Notes: generated from the letters alone by a model not told the origin. A stretch of 64,000 nucleotides of DNA from Notospermus geniculatus (GCA_002633025.1 NMRB01000634.1:84878-148877); one strand, 5' to 3'. Positions 21,065-33,327 are shown, numbered from the stretch's first letter. Numbers and translations: made by a program.

Positions 21065-23548
21065 CACGGCTTCCGGTCCATGGTCTACCAATCCAAGCTC
21101 ACGTTGCTTAGACTAAATGGAACCAATCGGAACGCATATGATGCAACCAATCACAGCACGGTTGTCAGGAACCAATCACAATGCTTGTTCATTGCAGTGA
21201 CCAGATTTGGCCTCGTTTACCGGTTCGAATGCCATCAGCGTTCCCTAAAGCAAATAAGACGTTTTCCAAATGACGCTGATATATCAAAGTGTCATCGCCG
21301 AGTATTTACCTAATCTGACCGGCGATCTTCACGGTGATACCAAGGACTCCAGAAGAGATTGGCACGGCCATTTTTGTTGGTGAAAGACAATGAAAATCAT
21401 CGATACAAGAGCAGAAGAAACTAGGTGGACATTCACTTGTCGACAAGTTAGTGACAGAAAATGTGATAATTTGTCAATGACTGGATGCTCACTCCCAAGG
21501 GTTGTGCTTTCCCCCTCTGATGACGTTTATCATCCTTAGGGCAGAATGACCTGTCATTCAGTGGTCCTTCCCTACGGAATAGGAAAGTAAGATGCATTAG
21601 TTGATAATGAAGAAGACGAGCCGAGCGCCATTGCCCCGGTATCAACACACACCACTTGTCATGCTTGTAGATGAAGGAGACAGTTTTGTTGCCAAAGGAT
21701 TGTCGTTCACCTGAGAAAGGGCCATGTTCATCATATTCTATTGAGTGTGGCAATTTTTGCAACACTCTTCCGCAGGAAGTGGGTATTGCCGATCCGACCC
21801 TAGTGAAACAATGACAGATGAAGTAGAGCCAATGGTCATGTTTTCCACTTTATTTCTAGATACAAGAAACAGTAATGAATGGGGGCCAAATATTACGTTT
21901 TTGCTTCAGATCATTCTTGAGAAGAAAGCTACTTTTTCTGTTACCATTTTATGGTGAAAAACACGATGAAGAAAACCATGACTCAAACTACCATATCTGT
22001 TATCTCATGTACAGTTTGTAATCCATTCCAAGTCAGCCTAAGTCTACGTTTTTGCCTGTTTTCAGAACAGCAGTATCTCCGATAGTGAGCAGTGGGAGTA
22101 CGTTTAATTATAGTAATAGCCTACGACACAGTGTACTTGTAGTACTCCACAGCGCCTCGTGTATTACTTCTATCGACCTTCTTCCCGCAGACACTCCTTC
22201 CCACAATTCGAGAACAGTTTTGTTTCGCGACACCCTTGATTAAATCTTCTCAAAATCGCATCCAATTCATCAAACTGTATATCTTGACATGTAGAGGGGT
22301 CATATATCAAGCTGATGGGCCAATACATTTGCCTAAACTGTGTAGTTTGTAAGTCTTTCTGAACGAGCAACGAAAGCAAAAACAGCACCGGGATATTTTT
22401 CATCTCCCACGGGAGATACGTCTGCAGCAAGAACCATTAGGTAGAACAGTGCAATTAAGTTGATCAACTTCCTTCATATGCGCTGTCAACATCGCCTCAC
22501 TTGGAATGGCTACATGAATAATGAATAATGCAGAAATAGTGCGGATGATACTGATTTGCAAATAGGTTGTTCAAGACTGCTGGAAGTGGTAGATTCTTTC
22601 ATCTTTCGTGAATGGTGATTTTTATACACTCTGCTGGAGAGACAACATTTGTCACTGAGTACCATTCTTGTGTCATTTTTGGGTACAGAGCATTCTAAGA
22701 ATGGGCCTTTTTATTATTTTCTGCATGTTCACTATGAATGAAGACATGAATGAAGGAAGAGGGAAAAGGAAAAATGGCGGCCCAAAGGCAATGGTAAAAA
22801 TGGCAATGAAAGAAAGGGCAAGAAAAAATGGGGTAGATAAAAAAGGCAAGGCAGGGAAAATGCCTTTTCTTCCATTCCTCGTTTGTCATTGTAAATTTTA
22901 TCATTGCCACACGTCTAAATCGATCCCGCTTTATCGAGTGTCGTTTCATCCTTCGAAAACACAACCTTGGAATACTAAAAAAAACGTAAGCATCAATCTT
23001 CGCACGGCTTCCGTACAAGGAAAGTGGGGAGGAGTGTCTCCCGTGGGATTTCAGACAACTGGGGTAGTTTCTGAGAGAGAGTCGCATGATAATAATACAG
23101 AGTGGAGTGAGTGAGATTTCTTAAGAAGGCTCATAAAAAGATGGGATATGTCATCACGAAACTAATCCATCAATTTACGACAGGAAAAACTTGGGAAATA
23201 GACCGATTCATTTTAAACTTGGCTCGTTTTTTAGTACCGGAATGCCTTATTTAGATATACTCGTTGAAGAGAACATTTTCGAGGATACCTTGGTTACTGC
23301 CAGACTCTAAACTGTACTGACAGATAATTATGGCAATCGGAGGTTCTAGGAAATAGATGGGCTGGGTTGTCGGATTCTGGGTATCCACGTCAGTCTCCAA
23401 GCGAAATATTAGTACAAAGCAATTGCCGCATTGTGACGTCAATGTCAAGTTTTCTTGCTGTTGCCAGCGATTTATGGAAAGGCAAGAAGAATAGCCCCGT
23501 GTGCGGAGTTTTCAAGAGCCCGTTGGTTCTTGTCATCAGCAACATATT
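21065..23548. other. Gene-free stretch
   Basis: No exon supported. The frame at 22668-23114 is low-complexity (Lys/Gly/Met-rich) and has no family signature. Confidence 0.4.
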
Positions 23549-23733
23549 CATCGATTCGACGCCCCTCCCCCCGCCATCTTGAATTCTTTTGTGCGCGCGC
23601 ACTTATCTGGTGGGCAAACAAACGCATACGATTGGTTGGGAGATACAACTTTCCCTACCAGATGTAACAGCCATGCATGTGCAATTTTCAAAAAAATCCA
23701 AGATGGCGGGGGCCGTCGAAACGATGAATGAGG
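23549..23733. mobile_element. MITE family CGCCATCTTGG, copy 3
   Basis: CATTCATCGATTCGACG...CCCGCCATCTTG at the left, and CAAGATGGCGGGGGCCGTCG plus AAACGATGAATG at the right. Confidence 0.8.
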
Positions 23734-23744
23734 AACCTATAACT

Positions 23745-23880
23745 CACTACCTCAATAGGTGTCGCTAATGGTTAAAACTATTGAATTGAAAGCGACATTC
23801 AGGTCCTGATCAATTTCTAACACAAAAGGCGCCCATTGTATAGGACCTGATTACTGTGTGCTGCCCTCTATCACAGTTAT
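23745..23880. repeat. Dispersed repeat CTCAATAGGTGTC, copy 1
   Basis: Aligns with 45825-45960 in the same orientation (CCTCAATAGGTGTCRCTA ... GTGCTGCCCTCTATC). Confidence 0.75.
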
Positions 23881-23984
23881 GATCCCCATTGCCCCGATCA
23901 AACACGTTTGATTTTTATTGCTCATTGCTCGTGGTAAGCAAGACGCTGTTGCTTTTCACACCGGGCAATATTGCGTGTTGCCTT

Positions 23985-24170
23985 CAACCAATAGGAGCAG
24001 TCAGCCGCGCATATTGCTAACAGATGGCAGCACAGTCTTAGCGGACCAAATGTACAGGAAATCTATTATGATCGCTGCTCGATCGATAATGACTGGGTCC
24101 GCTAGATGCATTGAATTGGGCCCTAGTGACACCTAGTGGTCAACTCGCTGACAGCTCCTATTGGTAAGCA
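23985..24170. repeat. Dispersed repeat, uninterrupted copy (empty site)
   Basis: Matches 37966-38531 in inverted orientation, but there it is split by a 390-bp insertion. Contains TAGCGGACCAAATGTACAGG and CCCTAGTGACACCTAGTGGT. Confidence 0.85.
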
Positions 24171-24582
24171 AAGAACTAAGATTTGCCTCGTGTATTGCGG
24201 GCTAAACTGGGCATTGAACGACGCCATTTTTCTAAGAGAACATTTGGATGTCTCTCCAAAAACATAATTATTGTGCCTGCCCATAATTGAAAAAGCACGT
24301 CGATAACGTTGGCATGGAGCCTGTGCATCGTACGTAAATTGACATCGAATACTTCAAAAATGGCACATAACCGATGCATTACTCTGGACACCTCTTAATG
24401 TGGACATGATTCCGTCCAAAACGACTTGCAGAAGTGTCAAAAAAGTCAAAATGTGAGAACTGTATTCTTTATTAGTTTGTGAAGCTCTCAAGAAGTGGAA
24501 GAAATGGCGCCATCAAATGCAGGCTGGTGTTTAGATGCCTCGCCAATATCAATTCGTGTTTGTGGAAGGGATCTGGCCCCGT
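24171..24582. other. Gene-free stretch
   Basis: Nothing recognised. Confidence 0.4.
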
Positions 24583-24683
24583 ATTCATAAAACTACTTAA
24601 GCCTAAGTGTGATACTTATCTTTTGTGTTGAACAAAGGATAAGTGTCATACTTAGACTTAAGTAGTTTTATGAATACGGGGAC
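24583..24683. mobile_element. Hairpin MITE, CCCCGTATTCATAAAAC termini
   Basis: CCCCGTATTCATAAAACTAC and complement, ~45-bp arms. A related element with ATGCATAAAACATCTTA lies at 26614-26738. Confidence 0.8.
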
Positions 24684-24767
24684 TTCAAGATTACAGACAT
24701 AAACTGCTTTTAAAGCCACACTGTATTGAATTCAGAAAGTCTTTACGTCCTCCGACGTGGAGGTAAT

Positions 24768-24795
24768 CAAAAATAGATAAGCTTATCTATTTTTG
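24768..24795. repeat. Perfect 28-bp palindrome
   Basis: CAAAAATAGATAAG followed by its exact reverse complement. It directly follows a short piece (24712-24745) that also occurs at 45796-45830. Confidence 0.85.
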
Positions 24796-26613
24796 GTGTA
24801 ATGTAAATATTCTCTACCTGAATACATATAAAGTCTGCCTGCTACTTTTTTCAAAGTACATGTATGTTAAAAACTAGGGCTTGATTCTTTGAAAAAGGTA
24901 GGCCTATCAGGCAAGCATTTGGGGACATTCACGAGGCTATGTGACCTATATCTGCACTCTCCTAACACTTGAAAATACGGAAAAATTCAATACAGAGGGG
25001 CTTTAAAAACAGGAGAACGAATAAAACGTGATGCCACGAAATGTAAACTGAACGTCATGAAATACCAATACACAGGCGAACCAAACTTCAACAGTAAAAT
25101 TTAAACAAACCATCATCATAAAGCAATTCATCGGAAACCCAGAGTTGCTTTCCAGCGAATACCTTTTGACAATGTTAACTGAGGGATTTAAAAATTTGGT
25201 ACGTTTAGTAAATTATATGAAATTGCCGCTGGCGGTGAAGGTAAAAATGGTCATTGGGGAAATGTTTTACGGAATAATGACGATTTCAAATCCCACTTTG
25301 CACTGTTGTTACAAAGTGTTGGGCTGAAATTGCCCTTGATTTGGTTAGTGAGACAACGAGTTGCCAAATCGACTTCACCATAATCGGACGGTCAGGAAGT
25401 ACACGTGGGCATTCAACGGATTGTGGACGGGTCGATAAAGGTATACTCACTTGAAGACGTCGGCAAATGGACACAGCAAACAGCCAATAAATAGACCGCA
25501 GACATCTGATACACCTAACAGCTTTGTTGAGTTCACCACCGTCTACATCACTTGCCGAAGACGTTCATTTTTCCCTTATGAACAGTCGACACAGCAGTTA
25601 TGGAGTCATTTGTATAAATTTGATTTGTGAGTTTTCAGGCCTTGTCTGGCGTCCTGTTTGGTCAAAAGAACAACATTCAAATCCATTAGGCCTATGTCTC
25701 TATACCGTGTGATGTACACACATGTACACTACTTTAGGGTGCACGACTGAAGTGTATCGCAACTGAAACAGATAAACACTTTGACACCATTTGTTACTGC
25801 CTTTAGCCTACTGAATTTAAAATGTCAAGCACGCCAAAGCATTGGAAGTTATTTGGACAGTTAATAAAGAAGTGGAACTTATCATCCAATCAAAACACTT
25901 GAAAATTCATGCGTCGGTTCTCATCCTCTACTTCATGCTTTACATATCGACCGATAGGAGGCCCTATTGGTTTTTCATGAATAAATCTCGGTGACCGATA
26001 TGAAATGTGCAGCGTAGCTAAACTCTTCAAAGACCTTATGCAATAACTCAGTTGAGGTTCTTCTTGAAAATAAGTTAAGTACATGAACTTGTTAAATAAT
26101 CTATTTGCCAGTTGAATTTCTGTCTGATTACGTTTGGTATTAACCGATGGTAAATGTGCAGCCCAAACACTTCAAGAGACTTTATGAAATAACTCGACTG
26201 ATATTCTACGAGAAAATAAGTGAAGTACTGGTCCGTGGACTTGTTGAATAGTATACAAGTCTTAAAATTGGTGTACCTCCTCTTAAACTAATTTTGAGGT
26301 CGATGACGATCCTCCCCAAAAATTTGTTACAAAATCTACATGTAACCGTTGAGTTTCTGTACATACAAGTTCGTACATGTAGTTCAATGTTCTGAAGAAT
26401 TTGTGGCGATGAAGTTTTTTGCAGGCGTACATGTATGAGCTGTTTGGTATTGAATATAATTGAATTACTCAATCAAAGGGCAATGGACATGACATTTCGA
26501 ATCACATAAAGACAACCTTCAGCTGATGTATATACTTACTATTAAATTAACTCAGCGCAATTTCGGAATGGACAAAGCAAAAGTGAAATAGAATTAGACG
26601 TTGCACATTTTCT
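24796..26613. other. Gene-free stretch with a diverged ~150-bp tandem repeat
   Basis: 26007-26090 and 26156-26250 are diverged direct copies (ATGTGCAG...CTTCAA..GACTTTATG..ATAACTC). A possible MFS-like exon on the minus strand at ~25448-25519 (CGLFIGCLLCPFADVFK) is too short to call. Otherwise nothing recognised. Confidence 0.4.
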
Positions 26614-26738
26614 GGGGCCGTATGCATAAAACATCTTACATTGTGTCCTAAGTGTAAAATTCCTCTTATCTTTTGTTTGGAACAATAGTTTAAGAGATAT
26701 TTTACACTTAAGATGTTTAATGCATACAGCCGCAGTTC
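26614..26738. mobile_element. Hairpin MITE, GCATAAAACATCTTA type
   Basis: GGGGCCGTATGCATAAAACA at the left is answered by TGTTTAATGCATACAGCCGC at the right, with complementary TAAGTGTAAAA blocks inside. Confidence 0.75.
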
Positions 26739-26802
26739 TTGAAGCTGTATAGGGCGTATCGAAAAAGGAATTTTTTAACATAAATATGGTGTCCTTCAAA
26801 AA

Positions 26803-26904
26803 ATGACGTCACTTTACCTTTGTATTGAGCCATTTCGTCATTGTTTGTGACGTGTTCGTCACCGTGACGTCACGAAATTGCCTGTTCTTGAACGTGACGT
26901 CACG
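26803..26904. promoter_or_regulatory. Cluster of three TGACGTCA (CRE-type) octamers
   Basis: TGACGTCA occurs three times within ~100 bp, two of them inside GTGACGTCACGAA, plus partial GTGACG motifs. A regulatory role is only inferred; no gene start is visible close by. Confidence 0.35.
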
Positions 26905-28427
26905 AACTCCATAATGGACTCTCCGCCTGACTGAAAATGCATGGAACTCCTGATCCGATCAATTTATGCACAGTGGGCAAACAACTTCTGATCAAACAGA
27001 GATGCGTGATTTTGCTGGTAGATATGTCCAAATGTCAGAAGCTGATAAGCCGTCAAGGGGCAATATTGTCTGTAGATACGTCATAAAACCTAAGTAAACA
27101 TACCGTCATCCCCAATGTGGATTTATGCGACTCTTCTAATCAGGGTAGCGTTGAACAAACAGTTTGGAAATCGAAACGTGCTTAGTGCGCAGGTATCATA
27201 TTGGTCCGAGTGAGTATCCTGGCAAAATTAACTCATTGCCCATGGGATGAAGATTATACCAGGTCATTCAGTTGGTTCTAGGGCCGAACTAGGCCTACAT
27301 ACATGTAGCAACATTCTCCGCCGGAGGGCACCACGGGCTCTGTTGTGGCTGTCGTTAAATAATTCGTTTCCTCAATAGCCAATTCACTCGGCACTATCTC
27401 TTAAGATACCGTAAATGGACTACTTAGTTTGATCCATCATCCAAAAACATCCTGCAGAAAAAAACTGTTCCCGTGAAAACGACTTATTACCATATTTTTC
27501 CAATACATCAGGCCGGGCAGTGATACGCACCATGATAACCAGGGTATACTCTGATAATGACCAGTTACACGTAAATTGGCGCAGATTTAGGGTCCATTAT
27601 GAAAAAACCGGATTAATGCCGATGAGTTCTTGTCGAAACTGGTGCAATTACTTCATCTAGAGCTATATCAATTCCAACTACAAGAACGCTTCTGAAAGGT
27701 TTTGTGTAAACAATGCCTTGGCCACATCCATATATACGTCACTTTGCTTCGTAATTATATGGCCCAGTAACTTATTGCAGTTCTTAATTAGCCAGGCATC
27801 GTATAAAGTCAGTAATACACTGCCAGTGTATCAATTTGTCAATCATGTCAGGACTTAGGGTTCTCCCCGATGTAAATAAATAGTCCGCGATTGATCTGGG
27901 GCAGGTATAAAAATAGGAGGACAGTCATGTCTGTAAAGGTTTTCGTTTAGAGCATTGTTTCATCGGGTACGTACAAATAGATTACATCTTCAAAGTAATA
28001 TCCCGACGAAATTACGTCACTTTGTGTTAATGCGTCAATGGATACTAAATTCAAGTTGTAATGATAAATGTGTCATGGAAACGAGTGAAGGAATGGAAAA
28101 GCGTTGTTATCCAGTGTTCATGAAACCACAGGAGATTGTTTCAAGACTATTCTCGGGTGATTATACGTGATAAACTCACAGTAGACCCGCACTCCATTTT
28201 GTTGATCCCAGGTAATTTGTAAACGTTTTCGTAAATAAATTATCTGGGTTGCTAAATCGGGAAACGTATGATTGTCAAGGACCGCTTAGTGCTCATAAAT
28301 CAAACTAAAAACAAACTATTGAAATCTCCCACTATACTGATAAACTTAAGAATTCAATAACTCATTCAGTGCTTATCATCTTTAGGATAATGAACAGAAA
28401 ATTGATCGCAGAGCAACCTGCAAAACT
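26905..28427. other. Gene-free stretch
   Basis: No exon or element boundary supported. A TATAAAAATA occurs at ~27907 without a recognisable transcript downstream. Confidence 0.4.
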
Positions 28428-28583
28428 ACCGCCACTAGGAGGCGCTGTAAGCGGTTGTACATTTTCCGACGTCTCGTCCCTGTTGCACTGCGTCAATGAC
28501 ACCGTGACGCGACGTCATCGCATTGCTTTGCTCTGTTTTTGACGCCTTCGGTCGCAGCGCCGTCCTGGCGGGATAAAAAGTTA
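28428..28583 (+). mobile_element. MITE family GCGCTGTGAGCGG, copy 4
   Basis: CCGCCACTAGGAGGCGCTGT at the left and GTCGCAGCGCCGTCCTGGCG at the right. Confidence 0.8.
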
Positions 28584-29087
28584 TCTTCAAGTCGTTCTCG
28601 TAGTCGATTACGTTCACGAGGTGATTCTCAACCTCTCTATCATGTCTATTGTTCGAATGAAAACACACCACCAATAGGCAGTTTGCTGAGTTCGATAAAT
28701 CATAATCTCCCGTCCTCTATTTGTTCAGCCGTAACATCTGATACGTCCAGCCTGTCGAGCCTGTTTACCACAAATGATGTTTTATTTAAACACCGATTAG
28801 TTTAGAGGACGATTTTTCCGTTGTCTGGAAACGCTAAGGGTTAAATGGGTGCGATAAGGATAAGGACAACAGATTGAGGTGCCATGGCCTTAATGTATGT
28901 GCAGGATTTGATTGGTCGAAAATGGGGAATTGGGTCAAGTTATGTAAATAGGGCGTACGAAGTGCTAGCTGATTGGCTATAAATTTTGATCGACTGCGCG
29001 TTACAAAATGGCGTCGTGATACAGGATGAAACTGAAGTCGGGGTTTGAAAGCCTACCGCCTTTTGCTTAATGCTGCAAACGTTGTGA

Positions 29088-29165
29088 TAATACATCCTCC
29101 CATAGCAGGGGTTTTACCTCGCTCCTCTTCGTCTAATTCACACTCTGCTATGGGAGAATGTAATA
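29088..29165. repeat. Imperfect hairpin (CTCCCATAGCAG arms)
   Basis: TACATCCTCCCATAGCAG pairs with CTGCTATGGGAGAATGTA across a ~40-bp loop. Confidence 0.7.
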
Positions 29166-30130
29166 AGTGGCCACAGCTGCCAGGAACCAGATTTGGCCAG
29201 TAATCTTAGCACAATTCGCAAAACTATTTCGTGCGAAACTAAGAAACGAGTCGATTATTTAAAAAAAGCTTTACCGAAAACTTGGTGGGAATGAATTCCA
29301 CCATTTGAAGGAAAAAAATCTGTGTACGACTTTTGCGGCCGGCGTCGATATTCGTACACATGTTCCCCACCAAGTAAATAATAGTAGTATATCCACACAG
29401 TCATTTCCAGCTGACGTGAAATTGATCAACCGCCCTGTTCAGTCGGCGCGTCTCATCGCTAAGAACAGAAGCCACTTCGCTTTTAAACATACCTGGTAAC
29501 AAGGGAACTGTGGTATGTTGCTTCCGATCGCGATTTGTTGTCAAAATTAATTGATGTATTATAAAAATTTATCTCTTGGTAGGTGGTCGATGGCGGGTCG
29601 ATCGGTCCATATTTCAGGACAGTAGCAAGCGATGGTAACGTTTTGAAAGGAGATACCGAATTGTGGTCGAGTGGATCGGACTGGACCCCGTTTGCAGACG
29701 ACGCAAATGGACTTCCGGTATAACGTGAAGATCAATTCTCTGTTTACTAGACAGAGCCATGTCCGATGGATATTGGAGTAAGCGGCTTTTAGTTGGAGAG
29801 GAAAGCGTTCAATTTAACAGTCAATAAGGAACGGGGATTCAGTGAAGTCGAAATTGTCCTGCGTCGATTTTTTTCCCGATGCGTTTCGAACTGGATAAGG
29901 AAGTGAGATCGGTAGCTAAGGATATCTTTTCAGACATTTCCACGTTAGTTGGTTAATATCCGATCGGTGGAATTTCATTTGAATTGTTGACCGATGCAAA
30001 ATTAAGGAGAATTTCGTAACCTTCGCGTGTGGGCGCGGAATTTGAGCGGTAAGGCCTCGTGACGTCATACACAGACGGTAACGTGGGTGAATCACCGTTG
30101 ATTTGATAGTCTTCTTCATTGTTCTCTATG
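29166..30130. other. Gene-free stretch, possible upstream region of the GPCR
   Basis: Unlike the surrounding DNA it holds no obvious inverted-repeat element. It ends at a TATA box. Confidence 0.35.
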
Positions 30131-30138
30131 TATATAAG
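30131..30138 (+). promoter_or_regulatory. TATA box (TATATAAG), possible GPCR promoter
   Basis: A good TATATAAG about 1.08 kb before the GPCR start codon, followed by a gene-free stretch with no inverted repeats. A donor-like CAG|GTAATA at ~30570 and an acceptor-like GACAG|GAAC at ~31199 would allow a 5' UTR intron. This is inference from motifs only. Confidence 0.35.
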
Positions 30139-31214
30139 CGGTGCTGATTCTCCGTTAAATGACTTGCATCATGTGCTTTCATGGTGGACGAATGTTACCG
30201 ACATAAACTTTGTGTCAAGCGTGGAGAGTGTCGGAAACTTCGTTACTTTTCGCGGAGAAGCCATCTAGGAACACCCTGGTCTTCGGACTCACCGCCATAG
30301 CTACGGAAAACTGACGGAAGCTCGGCAAGGGAGACGCTCAAGCCGAATTTTACGATCTAAGGTGACGTATTCAGTTTCTAAAAAGACGTTCTAAAAACCT
30401 GGCTTACACTCCGAGGTATGGTTACTGTCAAGAACCTGTAACAATCCGTGGATAGTTCGTCTTCCTTGTACTTGCTAAACATTCGAGCAGATACCAGCTC
30501 ATACAACTTAAAGTTTGCAACTATTTGGTCAACATTCAAAGAGCTAGCATCCTAGTGCAGATCATACAGGTAATAAACTTATTGTTAGCATTCTGTCGAA
30601 AAGTTACATCGTCACTTTACTGCCCAGGAGAGGAAACACTGGTTGATGCTCGAGAAACAATCGAACTGTGCCTTCCTGGATGACATTATATCAGTAAATT
30701 CTACTTCTGGATACTTTCTTAGACTTCCCACAGGAACCAAGGTCAGTCAGCAACATTTTCCTTCATACCGGGAGACTTTCTCCTCCTGCATTGCACATTG
30801 GCGATATCGACGACGTTACTCACGTGGCAGACTGTTGACATCAATCTCCACGCAGACACGCGGACTCCATGCTTGTGATTTCGGAGCAGTTAGACCGTGA
30901 GAGAGGGCGACGATCACACACTCGTCGACCTACAATACGTACGATTATCTCATGATAAACAATTATTTCATCGTAGAACCCATAAATTCCGACTCTCAGC
31001 GGATAAATACTTGAGTTACGGTCGGAACAGACACATAACCTCGGCATCAGTCTTCGGCGATACCTGGAGAACGGAAGTACAGAACGATCAGTTTGGGAAG
31101 GAAATACATGTACCTGTATAATCCTACGGTAATTTGATTAATGTACCAAACTTGACGGAATATTTTTCTTTGCGTGCATGGTGACGATATTGCGACAGGA
31201 ACACCGAAAAATCT

Positions 31215-32453
31215 ATGGATTCATGGATGTGGGGGACAGCTGATAGTGATAGCAACATGAATGTTACAACCTCTGACTTCGGCGTCTCGCTCGGACTGGA
31301 CAACACTACCGCGACACAGCGATGCCTCTACGCTCCCAGACACAACCTGACTTCGGATTTAATCCTGGCTCGATTCGTTTTGGTTGTGCCAGTATGGCTT
31401 TTCATGGCCCTACTAGGTCTCATCGGCAACACGCTGGCGTATCTCGTCCTCCGGAAAGAACTACGGCCGTCGTCCACGGCATACCTTCTAAAAACTCTAG
31501 CAGTCGTGGACAATTTAGTTCTGATAATGGTCACCCTGGATGATTCTTTAGTCAGGATATACATGGGTACGGGAAGATTTGAATCATACTGGGATTTCTA
31601 CACGCGTGCTCACCCTGTTATGTTCCCGCTGAAATGGATCAGCAAGACTTTATCAGTGTACACAATCATGCTCGTTACTGCGGAGCGATACACGGCGGTG
31701 TGTAAACCGCTGCACGCGGCGTCCTTCTGCACGATCCGAAACGCCAGGATCGCCTTCGCGGCTGTTTGTATATTCGCTATATTTTATAACCTTCCAAAAT
31801 TCTGGCAACTGGAGTCGTTTATTGTGTACGATCCGTGCATTGGACGCGAGAGGCCATGGTTCAGGTGGCGGAATCTCTTCAAGACCAGTTTCTTTTGGGC
31901 GATGATCTACGGTGTCGCCCTCTATATCATAATCTTGTTCATCATACCACTTGTCGTCCTCGGCGTTTTAAACTTTTTCCTCATCCGGAACCTGCGTGGG
32001 GGAATCGCCGGTGCGTCGGATAGACTACAACGGCATAAACGTCAGGTAACGAAGCGAATCGTCATCATAGTACTCGTCTTCGTTCTTCTAGAACTACCGC
32101 CTTTCATTACGAACATCATCAGGATCATTCAGGCCAAATTAGACCTTGACCTCGACAAAATCCTCCTCGTCCATTTGATGCAGTCGTTCTACGTCATATC
32201 CGGTATGAACTCTCTCGTGAATTTTTACGTCTACTTTCTTACTGGGGCAAGTTTTAGGCAGACGTTGTGGCGTATGTTGACGGGGAAGCGACGCCCGCTG
32301 AGGAAGCCTCGCCCTTCCCAATCGGGTATCAGCGATACTGGAGAGACTGAGTTCACAGCGCTGCAAGGTGCATCCCAACGTGATGAAAACGGTCACATAT
32401 CGAGTCTGAGAGACTTTCAAGGGTCGGTTGCCATGGATAACGAAGCTTTGTAA
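31215..32453 (+). CDS. Class A (rhodopsin-like) GPCR, FMRFamide-receptor-like
   Basis: Intact 412-residue single-exon reading frame for a seven-helix receptor in the plasma membrane, probably for a neuropeptide. The N-terminus has three N-glycosylation sequons (N16, N30, N44). TM1 (~52-78) has the GN pair (G71-N72), TM2 (~88-108) the LAVVD Asp (D99), and TM3 (~137-159) ends ERY (157-159) followed by TAVCKPL. TM5 lies at ~228-256. TM6 (~281-301) reads FVLLELPP in place of FxxCWxP, and TM7 (~318-343) has NFYVY in place of NPxxY. The basic third loop and a Ser/Thr-rich tail (~360-412) suit G-protein and arrestin contacts. The pattern resembles FMRFamide-receptor-like invertebrate receptors, but the ligand is inferred only. 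The conserved Cys at the top of TM3 is not visible, although C208 in loop 2 and C37 in the N-terminus are present. Confidence 0.9.
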   Translation: MDSWMWGTADSDSNMNVTTSDFGVSLGLDNTTATQRCLYAPRHNLTSDLILARFVLVVPVWLFMALLGLIGNTLAYLVLRKELRPSSTAYLLKTLAVVDNLVLIMVTLDDSLVRIYMGTGRFESYWDFYTRAHPVMFPLKWISKTLSVYTIMLVTAERYTAVCKPLHAASFCTIRNARIAFAAVCIFAIFYNLPKFWQLESFIVYDPCIGRERPWFRWRNLFKTSFFWAMIYGVALYIIILFIIPLVVLGVLNFFLIRNLRGGIAGASDRLQRHKRQVTKRIVIIVLVFVLLELPPFITNIIRIIQAKLDLDLDKILLVHLMQSFYVISGMNSLVNFYVYFLTGASFRQTLWRMLTGKRRPLRKPRPSQSGISDTGETEFTALQGASQRDENGHISSLRDFQGSVAMDNEAL

Positions 32454-32482
32454 CTCAACGTAAAATTTATTATGACCTTAAA

Positions 32483-32585
32483 AGTGAGCTTTCGCAAAGC
32501 CCCGGAGACGCCAACGTGAACGTCTATCCTTTAGTTCGGATGGACGTTCGCGTTGGCGTTTCGGGGATTTTTGCGAAAACTCTCT
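32483..32585. mobile_element. MITE family TTTCGCAAAGCCCC, copy 3 (GPCR 3' region)
   Basis: GAGCTTTCGCAAAGCCCCGG at the left and CGTTTCGGGGATTTTTGCGA at the right, 33 bp after the GPCR stop. Confidence 0.8.
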
Positions 32586-32682
32586 AATTTCCTTCGGTGC
32601 TATCCAACTGTGAATTGAATTTTTCTCCGTGACTAATAACTCGCTTTCGGCAAAATTCCTGATTTTGCTGAGTTCTGTTGCC

Positions 32683-32688
32683 AATAAA
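32683..32688 (+). terminator. Putative polyadenylation signal AATAAA of the GPCR gene
   Basis: AATAAA about 230 bp downstream of the GPCR stop, after an inverted-repeat element at 32483-32585 that would lie in the 3' UTR. Confidence 0.35.
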
Positions 32689-33056
32689 TCACGTCTTGTC
32701 CGTGAACTGTTGGCAACTTTTTTCTAGGCCCGGCAAGTCATGGAATATGAGGATGAAGAGACAGGCAGGCATGGCAGGTATAGAGAAACTTACCTCCCTA
32801 GTGTCTCCACCGCCGTCTCTAACGAGCATCATCATGAAATATATATGTATATATTTACATATTTATGCGTTTCTTTTGTTGTAAATATAAAATTGTTACA
32901 AACTGTCATATTAATTGTCTTTCGACTTATATTGTATTCTTGTCGTTCCTTTATCACTCTCAACGAAGAAAACGTAATTTGATGTAGTCACATCGTGGGG
33001 GTATTTTTCCAGGGCATTTTTGAAGGTGAACACCTTGTGCACGTCGGCTGTTTGTA

Positions 33057-33139
33057 TTTTGCGGAACGAAACGGAACGGAACAATACCCGGCCCGCAACA
33101 TGACCTTGGCCGAGGTTGTCCCGTTCCGTTCCGTTACGC
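33057..33139. mobile_element. GGAACGGAACGG palindromic element, copy 1
   Basis: TTGCGGAACGAAACGGAACG opposite CCGTTCCGTTCCGTTACGCA. Confidence 0.75.
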
Positions 33140-33156
33140 ATAGTACAGATTTCAAT

Positions 33157-33318
33157 AGGGAGGTTGAGATCAGCGACTTATCACGAATCCTAAAGCATAT
33201 ATGGGTCGAAATGTACACAAAATTTGTCCTCGTTTTACAGAATTCCATCCATATACGTATACGTATACATGTACGTATACGTAAGGATCCGTGATAAGCC
33301 ACTGATCTCAACCTCCCT
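33157..33318. mobile_element. MITE family GGGAGG, copy 2
   Basis: AGGGAGGTTGAGATCAGCGA and complement, with a TATACGTATACGTATACATG centre. Lies between the two GGAACGG elements. Confidence 0.85.
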
Positions 33319-33327
33319 TAGTGTCTG

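Noticed and set aside
21215-21235. GGTTCGAATGCC as a tRNA B-box
   Set aside because: No matching A-box at the right distance and no cloverleaf around it; the last C of the B-box is also wrong.
22668-23114. 148-residue Lys/Gly/Met-rich frame
   Set aside because: Low-complexity start and no family motif; likely chance.
25448-25519. Minus-strand CGLFIGCLLCPFADVFK as an MFS/SLC22 exon
   Set aside because: It has splice-like ends and a resemblance to an MFS loop, but at ~70 nt with no partner exons it is too weak.
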